NCBI RefSeq assembly: GCF_900519355.1
Contig: NZ_ULHE01000001.1
Location: forward strand, 832,119 to 896,118
From: Corynebacterium lactis
Lineage (GTDB): Bacteria; Actinomycetota; Actinomycetes; Mycobacteriales; Mycobacteriaceae
DNA: 64,000 bases
Reading direction: 5' to 3'
Shown here one piece after another: positions 39,593-50,201 of the stretch; the first letter of the stretch is position 1, and the number at the start of each line of letters is the position of its first letter. The notes beneath the pieces are model-generated. The model searched no databases and was not told the origin of the DNA. It was given only the letters and a program-made list of their open reading frames with translations. Both the position numbers and the translations under genes were made by a program.

Positions 39593-39982
39593 TTAGTTGC
39601 GGCCCGCGCGCTTAATCTGGCGGCGCAGTTCGAACATGCGCCAACCGCCGACGAGGGCGGTGATGAGCGCGCCCAGGATCGCGGCGAAGAGCATGCCGAC
39701 GCCGGCCGGGAACGTCCAGGTCCAAGCGAAGAGGTTCAGCTCGCTGGGCTGCTGGTTCTGCAGAATGAAAACGAGCAGCACAATGAGCAGGATTGCGCTG
39801 ATGACGAGTCCGACCCACATGCTGCCCGCCGTGGTCTTTTTGACCTTCGGCGCGGGGGCCTCGGTCACACGCTCGACCTCGTGAGTCTCCGGCGCGTAGG
39901 TTTCGGAGACCTCCGGAAGGGTTGGGTTGGTGGGGTCCGTGGTGTCGGACGGATCAGTAAAGTTCGTCTCTGAATTAGTCAT
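39593..39982 (-). CDS. LapA-domain membrane protein
   Basis: A 129-residue protein with a Thr/Pro/Glu-rich cytoplasmic N-terminus (about 55 residues), two membrane helices and a basic C-terminus (FELRRQIKRAGR). The helix 1 to helix 2 segment FILQNQQPSELNLFAWTWTFPAGV matches lipopolysaccharide-assembly-domain A (LapA, DUF1049) proteins, which in actinobacteria have no known LPS role. ATG 39982 is chosen inside a longer open frame. Confidence 0.75.
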   Translation of the reverse strand: MTNSETNFTDPSDTTDPTNPTLPEVSETYAPETHEVERVTEAPAPKVKKTTAGSMWVGLVISAILLIVLLVFILQNQQPSELNLFAWTWTFPAGVGMLFAAILGALITALVGGWRMFELRRQIKRAGRN

Positions 39983-40071
39983 GGTTTTATTCAACACTGT
40001 TCTCAGCTTCGCCACCACCTAAACGGTGTCATTAGGCCAAAACCCTGCGTACATGCGAGAATGGGGCAATC

Positions 40072-41169
40072 ATGTCTACCTCTCTTCCGATTGTTCTCAA
40101 AGCACCCCGTCGCGGCACCCCCGCCACTCACTTCGCGGACCTCGACGCCGCAGGTCGCAAAGCCGCGATGAAGGAGATCGGTCTGCCTGCTTTCCGGGCC
40201 GACCAGATTGCCCGCCACTACTACGGGCGCTTTGAGGCAGACCCGATGGAAATGACCGACCTTCCGGAAAACGCCCGGCAGAAGGTCAAGGACGCCCTCT
40301 TTCCGACGCTGCTGACCCCCGTGCGCCACGTCTCCTGCGACGACGGCGAGACCCGCAAGACCCTGTGGAAGGCTGCCGACGGTACATTGCTCGAGTCCGT
40401 GCTGATGAAGTACCCGGGCCGAGCCACCCTCTGCATCTCCTCCCAGGCGGGCTGCGGCATGGCCTGCCCGTTCTGCGCGACCGGCCAGGGCGGATTGCAG
40501 CGCAACCTCTCCACCGCGGAGATCGTGGACCAGGTCCGCGAGGCGGCCGCCACGATGGAGGCTGAGGGCTCCCGCCTGACCAACATCGTCTTCATGGGCA
40601 TGGGCGAGCCGCTGGCGAACTACAATCGCGTACTCGCCGCGGTTCGCCGCATCACCGAACCGGCGCCGAACGGCTTCGGCATCTCCATGCGCAACGTCAC
40701 CGTCTCCACCGTCGGTTTCGCGCCGAATATCCGTCGGCTTGCCGACGAAGGCCTCTCGGTTACCCTGGCGGTCTCTCTGCATACGCCGGACGACGAGCTG
40801 CGCGACGAGCTGGTGCCGATCAATAACCGCTTCGAAGTCTCAGAGGTACTTGATGCCGCGCGGTACTACGCGGATAAGACCGGCCGTCGCGTGTCTATCG
40901 AGTACGCCTTGATCCGGGATATCAATGACCAGGACTGGCGCGCGGACCTGCTGGGCAAGAAGCTGCACAAGGCGCTGGGGTCGCGCGTGCACGTCAACCT
41001 CATCCCGCTCAATCCGACGCCGGGGTCGAAGTGGGACGCCTCCCCGAAGGCCCAGCAGGACGAGTTCGTGCGCCGGGTCATCGCGCAGGGAGTGCCCTGC
41101 ACTGTCCGCGACACGCGCGGAAACGAGATCGCCGCCGCCTGTGGCCAGTTGGCCGCCGAGGGCGAGTAG
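40072..41169 (+). CDS. rlmN: dual-specificity 23S rRNA / tRNA adenine C2-methyltransferase RlmN
   Basis: A 365-residue radical SAM enzyme that methylates A2503 of 23S rRNA and A37 of some tRNAs. The iron-sulfur motif is CGMACPFC (CxxxCxxC). The mechanistic C-terminal Cys lies in [19 protein letters not shown], and [12 protein letters not shown] is the family's GEP motif. ATG 40072 follows a GAGAAT box by 9 nt. A hairpin follows the stop. Confidence 0.96.
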   Translation: MSTSLPIVLKAPRRGTPATHFADLDAAGRKAAMKEIGLPAFRADQIARHYYGRFEADPMEMTDLPENARQKVKDALFPTLLTPVRHVSCDDGETRKTLWKAADGTLLESVLMKYPGRATLCISSQAGCGMACPFCATGQGGLQRNLSTAEIVDQVREAAATMEAEGSRLTNIVFMGMGEPLANYNRVLAAVRRITEPAPNGFGISMRNVTVSTVGFAPNIRRLADEGLSVTLAVSLHTPDDELRDELVPINNRFEVSEVLDAARYYADKTGRRVSIEYALIRDINDQDWRADLLGKKLHKALGSRVHVNLIPLNPTPGSKWDASPKAQQDEFVRRVIAQGVPCTVRDTRGNEIAAACGQLAAEGE

Positions 41170-41193
41170 GCGAGTAGAGCGCCGGGTAGAGCT

Positions 41194-41230
41194 AAGCCCC
41201 GCCCACCGTCGAGGTGGTGCGGGGCTTGTG
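41194..41230. terminator. hairpin between rlmN and the DUF2631 gene
   Basis: aagccccgcccacc (41194-41207) pairs with ggtggtgcggggctt (about 41213-41227) with one bulge. It has no long T run on the plus strand. Located between two convergent genes, it may act on both. Confidence 0.6.
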
Positions 41231-41264
41231 CGTACGCGCGCGGGAAAAGCTGCGCTAGTGCAAT

Positions 41265-41657
41265 TTACTTGTCGTTGACGCGGTTCCAGGCGCGAGCCTG
41301 GGAGTCGGTCAGCTCGGCGTAGACGCCGGTGCCGTTGACCTGATCTGCGGCCCAGTTCGGCTCTACGTGGCCCGCCGGCTTGTTGTGGGCGGTGACGGTG
41401 CGAACCTGGGAGCTGCGCGGGGAGAAGAGCTGCAGGAGCAGGCCGATGGCGATCAGCGCGGCGATCACGACGAGGAAGTAGTTCTCGACGTTGCCCTTGT
41501 GGTTGCCGATGGTCATGCCCAAGAGGAAGAGGACGCTGATCCAACCGGTAATCTGCATCGAGCGCTTGCTCAGACCGTGCCAGCCCCACTTAGCCGACGG
41601 CTCGTCGAGGGTGCTGACGCCGCGGTAAATCTCTTCCTTTGGCTCGTGATTGCTCAC
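41265..41657 (-). CDS. DUF2631 membrane protein
   Basis: A 130-residue actinobacterial protein with two membrane helices (ITGWISVLFLLGMTIG and NYFLVVIAALIAIGLLLQLF). The N-terminal EPSAKWGWHGLSKRS motif is the DUF2631 hallmark. In mycobacteria it sits near rlmN and dxr. GTG 41657 is chosen because GGAGGA lies 7 nt upstream on the minus strand. Function unknown. Confidence 0.82.
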   Translation of the reverse strand: MSNHEPKEEIYRGVSTLDEPSAKWGWHGLSKRSMQITGWISVLFLLGMTIGNHKGNVENYFLVVIAALIAIGLLLQLFSPRSSQVRTVTAHNKPAGHVEPNWAADQVNGTGVYAELTDSQARAWNRVNDK

Positions 41658-41874
41658 TGTAAGTCCTCCTGTTAACACTTCAAGCGAATTGCACTGCCCG
41701 CGACCCCTGTGGGGCCATCGTTTTTGCGCTTACACGCATTTTGGCACATTCTCAGATAATTTTGAGTATCGGGTGTAAGGATACCTTAGGCGCCATTGAA
41801 AATGGCAGTTTGCGCCCGGGCTTTCGTGAACTGGGTCTCGTGAATTGCCCAAAGTGGGGGTAGGGTGAGCACTC
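41658..41874. other. divergent regulatory region between DUF2631 gene and rseP
   Basis: This 217-bp AT-richer spacer contains two dyads: cttacac ... gtgtaag (about 41730-41779) with an inner ctca/tgag, and gccatt-gaa-aatggc (about 41793-41807). A TAGGGT box (41861-41866) is 8 nt before the rseP GTG. The MEP-pathway gene dxr, which usually lies here in mycobacteria and corynebacteria, is absent. Confidence 0.55.
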
Positions 41875-43102
41875 GTGGCATTTCTTCTAGGCGTAATCCT
41901 CTTCGCAATCGGCATCGCTGTGACCATTGCGCTCCACGAGTGGGGGCATCTGACCGCGGCCCGGCTGTGCAATATGCGGGTCCGCCGTTATTTCATCGGC
42001 TTCGGGCCAACGATCTGGTCGTTTCGGCGTCGACACGCGGGGGCGGGCGGACACTTCACTGAGTACGGGCTCAAGGCGATCCCCTTCGGCGGTTTCTGCG
42101 ACATTGCGGGGATGACGGCGCAGGACCCCATCCAGCCGGAGGAGGAGCCCTATGCCATGTACGCCAAGCCGTGGTGGCAGCGCATCATCGTGCTGCTCGG
42201 CGGCGTGGCCATGAACCTCGTCGTGGGATTGGTCCTTATTTACTTCATCGCGCTTGCCTGGGGGCTGCCGAATCTCAACGTGGACCTCACGCCCCGCGTG
42301 GCGACGGTGCAGTGCGTCTCCACCACGGTTGGCGCCGATGGAAAGGCGGAGCCCTGCACCGGCGTCGGCCCTGCCGAGCGCGCGGGGCTGCGCCCGGGCG
42401 ACGTTATTACTGCGGTCAACGCGACGCCCGTGAAGGGCTACCCGGAGGCCGTCTCCCTGATCGGCGCCGACACGGACGGTCAGATCGACATCACCGTCGA
42501 CAGGGCGGGGGAGTCCAGGACCTTCACCATCGAGCCCGAGCGAATCAACTACACCGACGGCAACGGGCGGCCGGCATCCAGGCCGGCCATCGGCATTGGC
42601 TTCGAGCGGCCCACCGGCGGCATCGACACCTTCAACGCCGTCACCGCGGTGCCGGGCGCCCTGGTATTTACGGGGCAGCTCTTCGGCGCGGTGTGGGACG
42701 GCCTGCTGTCTATCCCCGAGAAGCTCCCCGGCGTCGTGGCCTCCATCTTCGGGGCCCAGCGCGACCCGGCCAGCCCTATGAGCGTCGTCGGCGCTCCGCG
42801 CGGGCGGCGAGCTGGTCGAGTCCAACCAGTGGCCCAACTTCTTCCTGCTGCTCGCGAACCTCAACTACTTCCTCGCCGTGTTCAACCTGGTCCCGCTTCC
42901 GCCTCTCGACGGCGGGCACATCGCGGTTGTTATCTACGAGCGCATCCGCGATCGGGTGCGCAAGCTGCGGGGAAAGCCCGCCCTGGGGCCTGCCGACTAC
43001 ACCAAGCTGATGCCGGTGACGATGGCGTTTACCGCCGTGCTGTTGGTGTTTGGTGTCGTCGTTATTGCGGCGGACGTGGTCAACCCGATTCGGCTGTTCT
43101 GA
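41875..43102 (+). CDS. rseP: site-2 intramembrane metalloprotease (RseP/Rip1), frameshifted
   Basis: A zinc protease that cleaves membrane-embedded anti-sigma factors. HEWGH is at residues 21-25 in the first helix. A PDZ-like domain (GVGPAERAGLRPGDVITAVN) lies in the middle, and the second zinc motif NLVPLPPLDGGHI is near the C-terminus. The frame shifts by +1 (or -2) at about 42795-42815: PMSVVGA is followed in another frame by ELVESNQWPNFFLLLANLNYF. Repair gives about 408 residues. GTG 41875 has TAGGGT 8 nt upstream. The usual downstream neighbour ispG is missing. Confidence 0.9.
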
Positions 43103-43181
43103 TCGGCTGTTCCAGGGCCGCGGGCTGGGGCGGCGGCGAGCCAACCCGACCGGTCCGGGCGTGGTGCTAACCTCTCTGGAC

Positions 43182-45041
43182 ATGGAGGACGACGCACGCC
43201 GCACGAAGGCTTTTCGCAGCTTATCCGCCCTGGTACTGGCGGGGCTGGTCATGTCGGCGGCCGCGTGCACCCCTCGGCCGGATACCGGCCAGGAGGTGCT
43301 GGAGGAGTTCCTCGGTGCGCTGGGCCGGGGGGATGTACAGGCCGCCTCGGCGCTGACGGACCATCCGGACGATGCCGCCAAGGACCTCTCGGCGGCAGAG
43401 AAGGGGCTGCAGTCTCAGGGCCTGACCTTCGACGTTGCCGATGTCAGCGCGGACGGTGCGCAGTCGAGCGCCAATGTGGCAATGAACTGGGCGCTGCCGA
43501 ATGAACGGCGTTGGTCCTACGACACCACTTTCGTGCTGACCAATACCGAGTCGGGCAATCGTAGCTGGACCGTGCGGTGGTCGCCCTCGGCGCTGCACCC
43601 GCAGCTGGGGCGCAACCAGCACCCGGAGCTGCGCACGATTGCCGCGCCGCGGCCCTCCGTCGTCGGCTCCGACGGCGCTGCGCTGCTGGAGCCGGGCACG
43701 GTGCACCGGGTCATCCTCGACCGGGATAAGACCGACAATGTCCAGTCCGCCATCAACCGCGCGGCGACGGTTATTAATAACGAGATGCCTCCGGCGCCCG
43801 GGACGCCGCCGCTGCTGGACGCCCGCGCCGTCGGTGGGCAGGCTGTGGGCGGGAAGGGCAACTTCTCCGTCGTGATTCTCCCGTCGTCGACTCCGGAGCG
43901 TGTGAAGGAGGAGCTCTCCGCGATCAGCGGAATCACGGTCAACGACGAGGCCGCGATGGTGCGCCCAGACCCCGGGTTTGCGCCGGATTTGATGAGTCGC
44001 GTGGAAAAGCTCGTGGACGCTGGGGATGCGGGTGCGGACGGCTGGAATATCGTGGCCGCCAATAATGACGGGGCGACCGTCGGCACGCTGTTCGAGCAGG
44101 AGCCGAAGGTCGCGCCGGCGATTCAGGCGTCGGTGAGCAAAAAGGTGCAGGACGCGGCGCAAAAGGCGGTGGATACGCGGCCGGACGCGGAGGCCATGAT
44201 CGTGGCGCTGCAGCCGTCGACCGGCAAGATCCTGGCCGTGGCGCAGACCGAGAAGGCCGACAAAAAGGGCGACCTGGCGCTGATGGGCCAGTTCCCGCCG
44301 GGTTCGACCTACAAGATTGTCACGGCCGCCGCGGGCATCCAGAATCAGGGGCTCAACTCCGGCTCGACGGTGCCGTGCCCCGGCTCGATGGAGATCGGGC
44401 CGCGCATCGTCACCAACTACAACGGCAGCGGCGTGGGCAACACATCGCTGACCGAGGCGTTCGCGCGCTCGTGCAACACCACCTTCGGCAACATCGCACA
44501 CCAGTTGCAGCCCGGGCAGTTCCGGGAGGAGTCGCAGCAGTTCGGCATCGGCATCGACTACCACATCGCGGGCCTGGACACGATCACGGGCTCCGTGTCC
44601 GATGGGGCGGAGGAGGTCGAGCGTATCGACGCCGGATATGGCCAGGGCAATGACCTGGCCAGCCCGTTCGGCATGGCGCTGGTCTCCGCGACGGTGGCCG
44701 CGGGCCGAACCCCGACGCCGAGCCTGGTGCCTGCGGCGGGGACCTGGCAGTCCGCGCAGTCCAAGCCCGTTGCGCCGGAGGTCCTGGATAATATTCGGAC
44801 CCTGATGCGCGCAGTGGTGACCTCGGGCACCGGCACCGCGATTGCGGGCCGCGGCGAGGTCTACGCCAAGACCGGCGAGGCCGAGGTCAACGGCGGCTCC
44901 CACGCCTGGTTCACCGGCTACCGCGGGGACCTCGCGTTTGCGACGCTCATCGTCCACGGCGGCGGTTCCGAGCACGCGGTGGCCATCACGGACCGCTTCT
45001 TCGCCAACCTGGACGAGGGCGCTGGGGCGGACGGAGCGTAG
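43182..45041 (+). CDS. penicillin-binding lipoprotein
   Basis: A 619-residue transpeptidase. The lipoprotein signal ends in SAAAC with Cys30. An NTF2-like N-terminal domain (about 35-125) and a dimerisation domain come before the transpeptidase: the SxxK motif is STYK at Ser375 (PPGSTYKIV), SCN is in ARSCNTTFGN, and KTG is in YAKTGEAEV (about Lys563). This layout matches mycobacterial PBP-lipo. ATG 43182 has TAACCT 8 nt upstream. It lies between rseP and map. Confidence 0.9.
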   Translation: MEDDARRTKAFRSLSALVLAGLVMSAAACTPRPDTGQEVLEEFLGALGRGDVQAASALTDHPDDAAKDLSAAEKGLQSQGLTFDVADVSADGAQSSANVAMNWALPNERRWSYDTTFVLTNTESGNRSWTVRWSPSALHPQLGRNQHPELRTIAAPRPSVVGSDGAALLEPGTVHRVILDRDKTDNVQSAINRAATVINNEMPPAPGTPPLLDARAVGGQAVGGKGNFSVVILPSSTPERVKEELSAISGITVNDEAAMVRPDPGFAPDLMSRVEKLVDAGDAGADGWNIVAANNDGATVGTLFEQEPKVAPAIQASVSKKVQDAAQKAVDTRPDAEAMIVALQPSTGKILAVAQTEKADKKGDLALMGQFPPGSTYKIVTAAAGIQNQGLNSGSTVPCPGSMEIGPRIVTNYNGSGVGNTSLTEAFARSCNTTFGNIAHQLQPGQFREESQQFGIGIDYHIAGLDTITGSVSDGAEEVERIDAGYGQGNDLASPFGMALVSATVAAGRTPTPSLVPAAGTWQSAQSKPVAPEVLDNIRTLMRAVVTSGTGTAIAGRGEVYAKTGEAEVNGGSHAWFTGYRGDLAFATLIVHGGGSEHAVAITDRFFANLDEGAGADGA

Positions 45042-45068
45042 CCGGGGCCGGGGAGTAAAGTGTCTTCC

Positions 45069-45980
45069 ATGACACAGCGAGCACACCTGACCCAGCAGAA
45101 GTCCACCCCCATCCGCACGGTCCCGGCGCACATCGAGCGCCCCGAGTACGCGTGGAAGGACGACGTAGCTGAGGGCATCGGCGAGCCGCTGATCCAGACC
45201 CCGGAGGATATCGAGAACATGCGGGAGGTCTCCCGCATCGCCGCGAACGCCCTGGTGGAGGCCGGCAAGGCCGTGCGCCCGGGCATCACCACGGACGAGG
45301 TCGACCGCGTGGTCCACGAGTACCTGCTCGACCACGACACTTACCCGTCGACGCTGGGCTACCGCGGCTTCGAGAAGTCCTGCTGCGTGTCCCTGAACGA
45401 GATCGTCTGCCACGGTATCCCGGACACCCAGGTGATCGAGGACGGCGACATCGTCAACGTCGACGTCACCGGCTACAAGAACGGCGTCCACGGCGATACC
45501 AACGCCACCTTCTTTGCGGGAGAGGTCTCGGAGGAGCACCGCCTGCTGGTCGAGCGCACCTACAACGCCACCATGCGCGGCATCAAGGCCATCAAGCCGG
45601 GCCGCGAGATCAACGTGATCGGCCGCGTCATCGAGTCCTACGCCAAGCGCTTCGGTTACAACACCGTCCGCGACTTCACCGGCCACGGCGTCGGCACCAC
45701 CTTCCACAACGGCCTGGTCGTCCTGCATTACGACGACCCGAACCAGCACACCGTCCTGGAGCCCGGCATGACGCTGACCGTCGAGCCGATGATCAACCTG
45801 GGCGAGCTGCCCTACCACATCTGGGACAACGGCTGGACCGTCCAGAACGACGACTACAAGTGGACCGCGCAGTTCGAGCACACCGTGCTCGTCACCGAAT
45901 CGGGCCTGGAGATCCTCACGCTTCCCGACGAGCAGAACGTCGTCGGCCAGTTCCAGACCGGCTGGAAGCCGGAGAAGTAG
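45069..45980 (+). CDS. map: type I methionine aminopeptidase
   Basis: A 303-residue metallo-aminopeptidase that removes N-terminal Met. The five metal ligands lie in [35 protein letters not shown] and the final Glu of [10 protein letters not shown]. The 40-residue N-terminal extension is typical of actinobacterial MapB. ATG 45069 has TAAAGT (45056-45061) exactly 7 nt upstream, consistent with a leaderless transcript. Confidence 0.95.
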   Translation: MTQRAHLTQQKSTPIRTVPAHIERPEYAWKDDVAEGIGEPLIQTPEDIENMREVSRIAANALVEAGKAVRPGITTDEVDRVVHEYLLDHDTYPSTLGYRGFEKSCCVSLNEIVCHGIPDTQVIEDGDIVNVDVTGYKNGVHGDTNATFFAGEVSEEHRLLVERTYNATMRGIKAIKPGREINVIGRVIESYAKRFGYNTVRDFTGHGVGTTFHNGLVVLHYDDPNQHTVLEPGMTLTVEPMINLGELPYHIWDNGWTVQNDDYKWTAQFEHTVLVTESGLEILTLPDEQNVVGQFQTGWKPEK

Positions 45981-45988
45981 GTCTTTCG

Positions 45989-47457
45989 ATGGGGCAGGCG
46001 GCATCGGCTCTGATCGCGGGCTGTACGTCGGACGCGGGCAAGTCCGTCCTGGTGGCCGGGATGTGCCGCCTTCTGACGCGGCGCGGGGTGAGCGTCGCGC
46101 CGTTTAAGGCGCAGAACATGTCCAATAATTGCGCCGTGACCCGCGACGGCGGCGAGATCGGCCGCGCCCAGGCGCTGCAGGCGCTCGCTTGCGGGCTGGA
46201 GCCGGACGTGTCCTTCAACCCGGTGCTGCTCAAACCCGGCTCGGACCACACCAGTCAGGTGGTGGTGCGCGGCCACGCTGAGGGCCAGGTCAGCGCCCTG
46301 ACGTACCGCAGCCGCCGCAAGGCCCTGCGCGGCGTCGTCGCCGAGACCTTGGAGGACCTGCGCTCCCGCTTCGACGTCGTGCTCTGCGAGGGTGCCGGCA
46401 GCCCGGCGGAGGTCAACCTCCGCGACTCCGACATCGCCAACATGGGCCTGGCCGATATGGCCGACCTTCCCGTGGTCGTCGCAGGCGACATCGACCGCGG
46501 CGGGGTCCTGGCGCACTTCGTCGGCACGCACGCGATCCTGGATCAGAGTGACCGTGACCGGATCAGCGGGTTTATCGTCAATAAGTTCCGCGGCGACGCC
46601 TCGCTGCTGCGCCCGGGCCTGGAGGTGGTGGAGCGCCACACCGGCGTGCCGGTTCTGGGCGTGGTGCCCTTCATCCCGGGGCTGTGGGTCGACGCGGAGG
46701 ACTCCCTCGGAACGGTCGCAGGAGGCCAGGTCGGTCCCGGCTACCCTCCGGTCGGGGAGGAGACGCTCTCCGTCGCGGCGGTACGCCTGCCGCGGGTATC
46801 CAACGCCACCGACATCGAGGCGCTGGCCTGCGAGCCCGGCGTGCACGTGCAGTGGACGACGACCCGTCGACCATCGCTCGGGCGGACCTCGCGGTCGTGC
46901 CCGGCTCGAAGTCGACTGTGTCCGATCTCCAGTGGCTGCGCGAGACCGGGCTGGCCGACGCCATCGTGGCGCGGGCCCGCCGGGGGCTTCCCGTGCTCGG
47001 CATCTGCGGCGGTTTCCAGATGCTGTGCACGCGCATCGTGGACACCGTCGAGTCGTCGGCGGGGGAGACCGCGGGGCTTGGCATCCTCGACGTCGACATC
47101 GAGTTCGCCGCCGAGAAGACCCTGGTCAGCCATCCGGACGGCTCCTACGAGGTCCACAACGGCCAGGTGGTCCGCAGCGCGGAGCAGCCTTTCATCACGG
47201 CGCCCGAGGCCGAGGGCGCCCGCCGCGGCATGGTGATCGGCACCCACCGCCACGGCTACTTCGAAAACGACGCTTCCCGACGCCGCCTGCTCGCCGACGT
47301 CGCTGCGGCCACCGGCCGCGACGGCTTCGTCGTCAGCCAGTCCACCTCGTTTGCGGCCGAGCGCACCCGCCAGCTAGACGCCCTGGCCGACGCGGTGGAG
47401 ACCCACCTTGCGGGCCCGGCGCTGGCGCGGGCCACGGGCATCGAGGCGCTGGGTTAG
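45989..47457 (+). CDS. cobQ: cobyric acid synthase, frameshifted
   Basis: An amidotransferase that amidates adenosylcobyrinic acid a,c-diamide to cobyric acid. The N-terminal ATPase shows [28 protein letters not shown] and [11 protein letters not shown]. The C-terminal glutaminase shows [10 protein letters not shown] with the catalytic Cys. The frame breaks at about 46857: VHVQWT is followed in the next frame by [20 protein letters not shown]. One missing G in 'tggacgacg' repairs it to about 489 residues. It starts 8 nt after map. Confidence 0.9.
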
Positions 47458-47490
47458 CGCCGCCCGACGAAGGCGAGAGCTAGTCGAACG

Positions 47491-48933
47491 CTAGTCAAAC
47501 TCGAGGCCCAGGATGGCGTTCTCGATGACCTCGGGCAGCGCCGGGTGAATCCAGTGCTGGCCGGTGACGACCTCGCGGACGTCCATGTCGAAGTTCATCA
47601 TCTGGATGCACTGCTGCACCAGCGTCGCGGCCTGCTCGCCGATGAAGTGCGCGCCGAGCAGGCGACCGGTGGAGCGGTCCGCGATCAGCTTGGCGAAGCC
47701 GTCGGTGTCCTCCAGCGCCCAGCCGTAGGCGACGTCGCCGATGTTCTGGATCTTCACCGTAATCGAGGTGCCATTGGCCTGCGCCCACGCGCGGGCTTCG
47801 GCCTCCGTCATGCCGACCTGGCCAACCTGCGGGTGCGAGAACACCGCCGAGGGCACGTAGTTGTGGTTGAACTTCCGCAGGTTGTCCTGGTTCAGCACGT
47901 TGTGGAAGACGACCTTCGCCTCGTGGTTGGCGATGTGCTTCAACTGGTACGGGCTGGACACATCGCCGAGCGCCCACACGCCCTCGGCAGTGGTGCGGCC
48001 GAACTCGTCGACCTTCACGCGGCCGTCGGCGTGCATCTCGACGCCGCCGGCTGCCAGGTTCATCCGGTCGCCGTTGGGCACCCGGCCGGTCGCCACGAGG
48101 AGGGCGTCGGCGTCCAGCGTCGTGCCGTCGGAAAGCGTGGCGGTGACGGTGCCGTCGGACTCGGACAGGGCGGTGACCGTGGTGTTAAGGTGCACGTCCC
48201 AGTCGCGGGAGGCGACCTCGGTGAAGCGGGCGGAGATGGATTCGTCGGAGCCGCGCAGCATGGCGCCGGAGCGGACGATGACGTGGACCTTGACGCCGAA
48301 GGAGGAGAACACGTGCGCGAACTCGGTGGCGATGTAGCCGCCGCCGAGGATGATCATCTCGTGGGGGAGCTCCTCGATGCGCATGATGTCCTTGTTGGTG
48401 TAGTAGCGCACACCGGACTCCTCGACGACCGGCGGGATAAAGGCTCGGGAGCCCGCGGCGAGGATGATGTTGTCCGCGGTAATGATCTCCTCGCGCTCGC
48501 CCTGCCCGGTGCGGATGGCGCGCGGGCCGACGAAGGAGGCGTGGCGGTCGAAGACCTCGATATTCGGGGTCTTGGGGCCTCGGCGGTAGGCCTCGCCGGC
48601 GTCGGCAATCGGGTCGACGCGCTTTTCGAAGACGCGCTGCTGAATCTGCTTCAGGTCGACGGAGTCGAAGGTGCCGTGGACGCCCAGGCGCGCGGCCTCG
48701 CGGATATTGCGGGCGGCGTCGGCGGCCAGCACGAACATTTTGGTCGGGATGCAGCCGACGTTCAGGCAGGTGCCGCCGAAGCGGGCCTCCTCAATCAGCG
48801 CGATGCTGACCGGGTGGTACGCGGGGTTCGGAATGAAGTTGCCGGAGCCCGTGCCGATAATGATGACGTCGAAGTGACGTGGGGTGGTGGTCTGCTCTGT
48901 GCCGGTTGTCGCTGTGCTGGTCATGTTCGTCAT
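47491..48933 (-). CDS. mtr: mycothione reductase
   Basis: A 480-residue FAD/NADPH disulfide reductase that restores mycothiol, the actinobacterial glutathione analogue. The redox disulfide is in GGTCLNVGCIPTK, the NADPH site in ILGGGYIATEFAHVFS, and the C-terminal catalytic pair is HWIHPALPE. ATG 48933 has AAAGGAG upstream on the minus strand. It runs opposite to cobQ, with a 33-bp gap. Lipoamide dehydrogenase is the alternative family, but the N-terminus and synteny favour Mtr. Confidence 0.92.
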   Translation of the reverse strand: MTNMTSTATTGTEQTTTPRHFDVIIIGTGSGNFIPNPAYHPVSIALIEEARFGGTCLNVGCIPTKMFVLAADAARNIREAARLGVHGTFDSVDLKQIQQRVFEKRVDPIADAGEAYRRGPKTPNIEVFDRHASFVGPRAIRTGQGEREEIITADNIILAAGSRAFIPPVVEESGVRYYTNKDIMRIEELPHEMIILGGGYIATEFAHVFSSFGVKVHVIVRSGAMLRGSDESISARFTEVASRDWDVHLNTTVTALSESDGTVTATLSDGTTLDADALLVATGRVPNGDRMNLAAGGVEMHADGRVKVDEFGRTTAEGVWALGDVSSPYQLKHIANHEAKVVFHNVLNQDNLRKFNHNYVPSAVFSHPQVGQVGMTEAEARAWAQANGTSITVKIQNIGDVAYGWALEDTDGFAKLIADRSTGRLLGAHFIGEQAATLVQQCIQMMNFDMDVREVVTGQHWIHPALPEVIENAILGLEFD

Positions 48934-48991
48934 AAGTAGTACTCCTTTATAGCTTCGTAGCCTTTTAGTCCCTTGTTACTTTCTACTCCCA

Positions 48992-50041
48992 TTACCGCCC
49001 GATTGTTGATAGGAACGCAAATGTCTCGGAGAAGGCGCGCTCCAGGGGCTCCGGCCTGGACAGGTACACGTCGTGCCTGGCGCCGGGAATCTCCACCGCG
49101 CGGGCCAGGTGGCCGAGGTGGCGGGTGCGCTCCGCAATCTGGCGCGTGTCCAGCACGGCGTCCACCGAGTTGATCTCCTCTGTGTAATCGCCGCCGATCA
49201 GCGAGGCGTCAGAGTGCAGGACGAGCGTCGGCACGCCCATCTCAATCCCCCGGTGGATGCGTCGCTGCCCGCGGAGCACGGCGCGGAACCAGCGCCAATT
49301 CTTGTCGTGGCCCATGATCGGTTTCCAGTCGGTGTTGTAGGACCAGTGCCCGAAGTGCTCGTCCGACAGCGACTTGCCGTAGCCGCCCTCGGACTGGCCG
49401 GGGATGATCGCGTCCGGGCGCAGCGTCGACATCACCAGCGTGGCCAGCTTGTAGACCGCCACCTTCGCTGGCCCGGCCTGCAGGTCCAGCCACGGCGAGT
49501 TCAAAATCGCCCCCGTCACGCGTGCCGACGTCTCTTCCGTCCCCCGGCGGCGGAGCCGGTCGAGCCACAGCGCGACGATGAGCCCACCCGTGGAATGGGC
49601 GTTGACCACTACTTCGCGGTGCCCCTCGGCGCGGATTATCTCCAGGCTGCGGTCTAACTCGGCGTCGTAGAGCGCGAGGTCGCTGACCGAGTGCCAGGTC
49701 TGGCCGGGAAGGTGGGCGCGACCGCACTTGCGCAGGTCGAGCGCGTAGAAGGCGTAGCCCTCGCGTGCGAAGCGCTGCGCGACGTGGTCCTGGAAGAAGT
49801 AGTCGGACATCCCATGCACCCACAGGACTGCTGTCTTGTCAGCAACAGGGGATTCGTCGTCAGGCGCGGTGGGGGAGTTTTCGGGGGCGATATCCGGGGG
49901 AGTGTAGCGGACCAACTCGGCCCGGATGGGGCCCTCTCCATCGGGGTCTTCTCCCAGCTCAATGGTGTGATGCTGGAAGTGTTCGCCGAGAATGTCCGGC
50001 TCCCAGGTGGGGGTAGTGGGCTGCGAAATATCGGGGGTCAC
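48992..50041 (-). CDS. alpha/beta hydrolase (lysophospholipase / S33-like)
   Basis: A 349-residue soluble hydrolase. The oxyanion-hole HG motif is VLWVHGMSDYF, the nucleophile elbow is NAHSTGG, and the terminal His is in IPGARHDVYLSRP. Substrate is unknown; lysophospholipase or monoacylglycerol lipase is plausible. GTG 50041 is chosen because TAGAGT (50049-50054 on the complement) lies exactly 7 nt upstream; the open frame reaches 50134. It sits between mtr and mqo, as in other corynebacteria. Confidence 0.82.
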   Translation of the reverse strand: MTPDISQPTTPTWEPDILGEHFQHHTIELGEDPDGEGPIRAELVRYTPPDIAPENSPTAPDDESPVADKTAVLWVHGMSDYFFQDHVAQRFAREGYAFYALDLRKCGRAHLPGQTWHSVSDLALYDAELDRSLEIIRAEGHREVVVNAHSTGGLIVALWLDRLRRRGTEETSARVTGAILNSPWLDLQAGPAKVAVYKLATLVMSTLRPDAIIPGQSEGGYGKSLSDEHFGHWSYNTDWKPIMGHDKNWRWFRAVLRGQRRIHRGIEMGVPTLVLHSDASLIGGDYTEEINSVDAVLDTRQIAERTRHLGHLARAVEIPGARHDVYLSRPEPLERAFSETFAFLSTIGR

Positions 50042-50201
50042 GTCGACAACTCTAGCGCCGATTACCGGGGGTAGTGCGTATCTGTGACACAATGGAAGGC
50101 GCATGGAGCGCGCTGAACGCGGTCGTCTCAACAATTGGGGTCCGCTGCGTCGGGCGGGCGCTTCATAATCATTAACCTAAAAAAGAAGGATGTTGACAGC
50201 A

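Noticed and set aside
43221..46004. 927-codon minus-strand open frame opposite the PBP and map genes
   Set aside because: The opposite strand encodes two full, motif-complete proteins; this frame is a GC-driven shadow.
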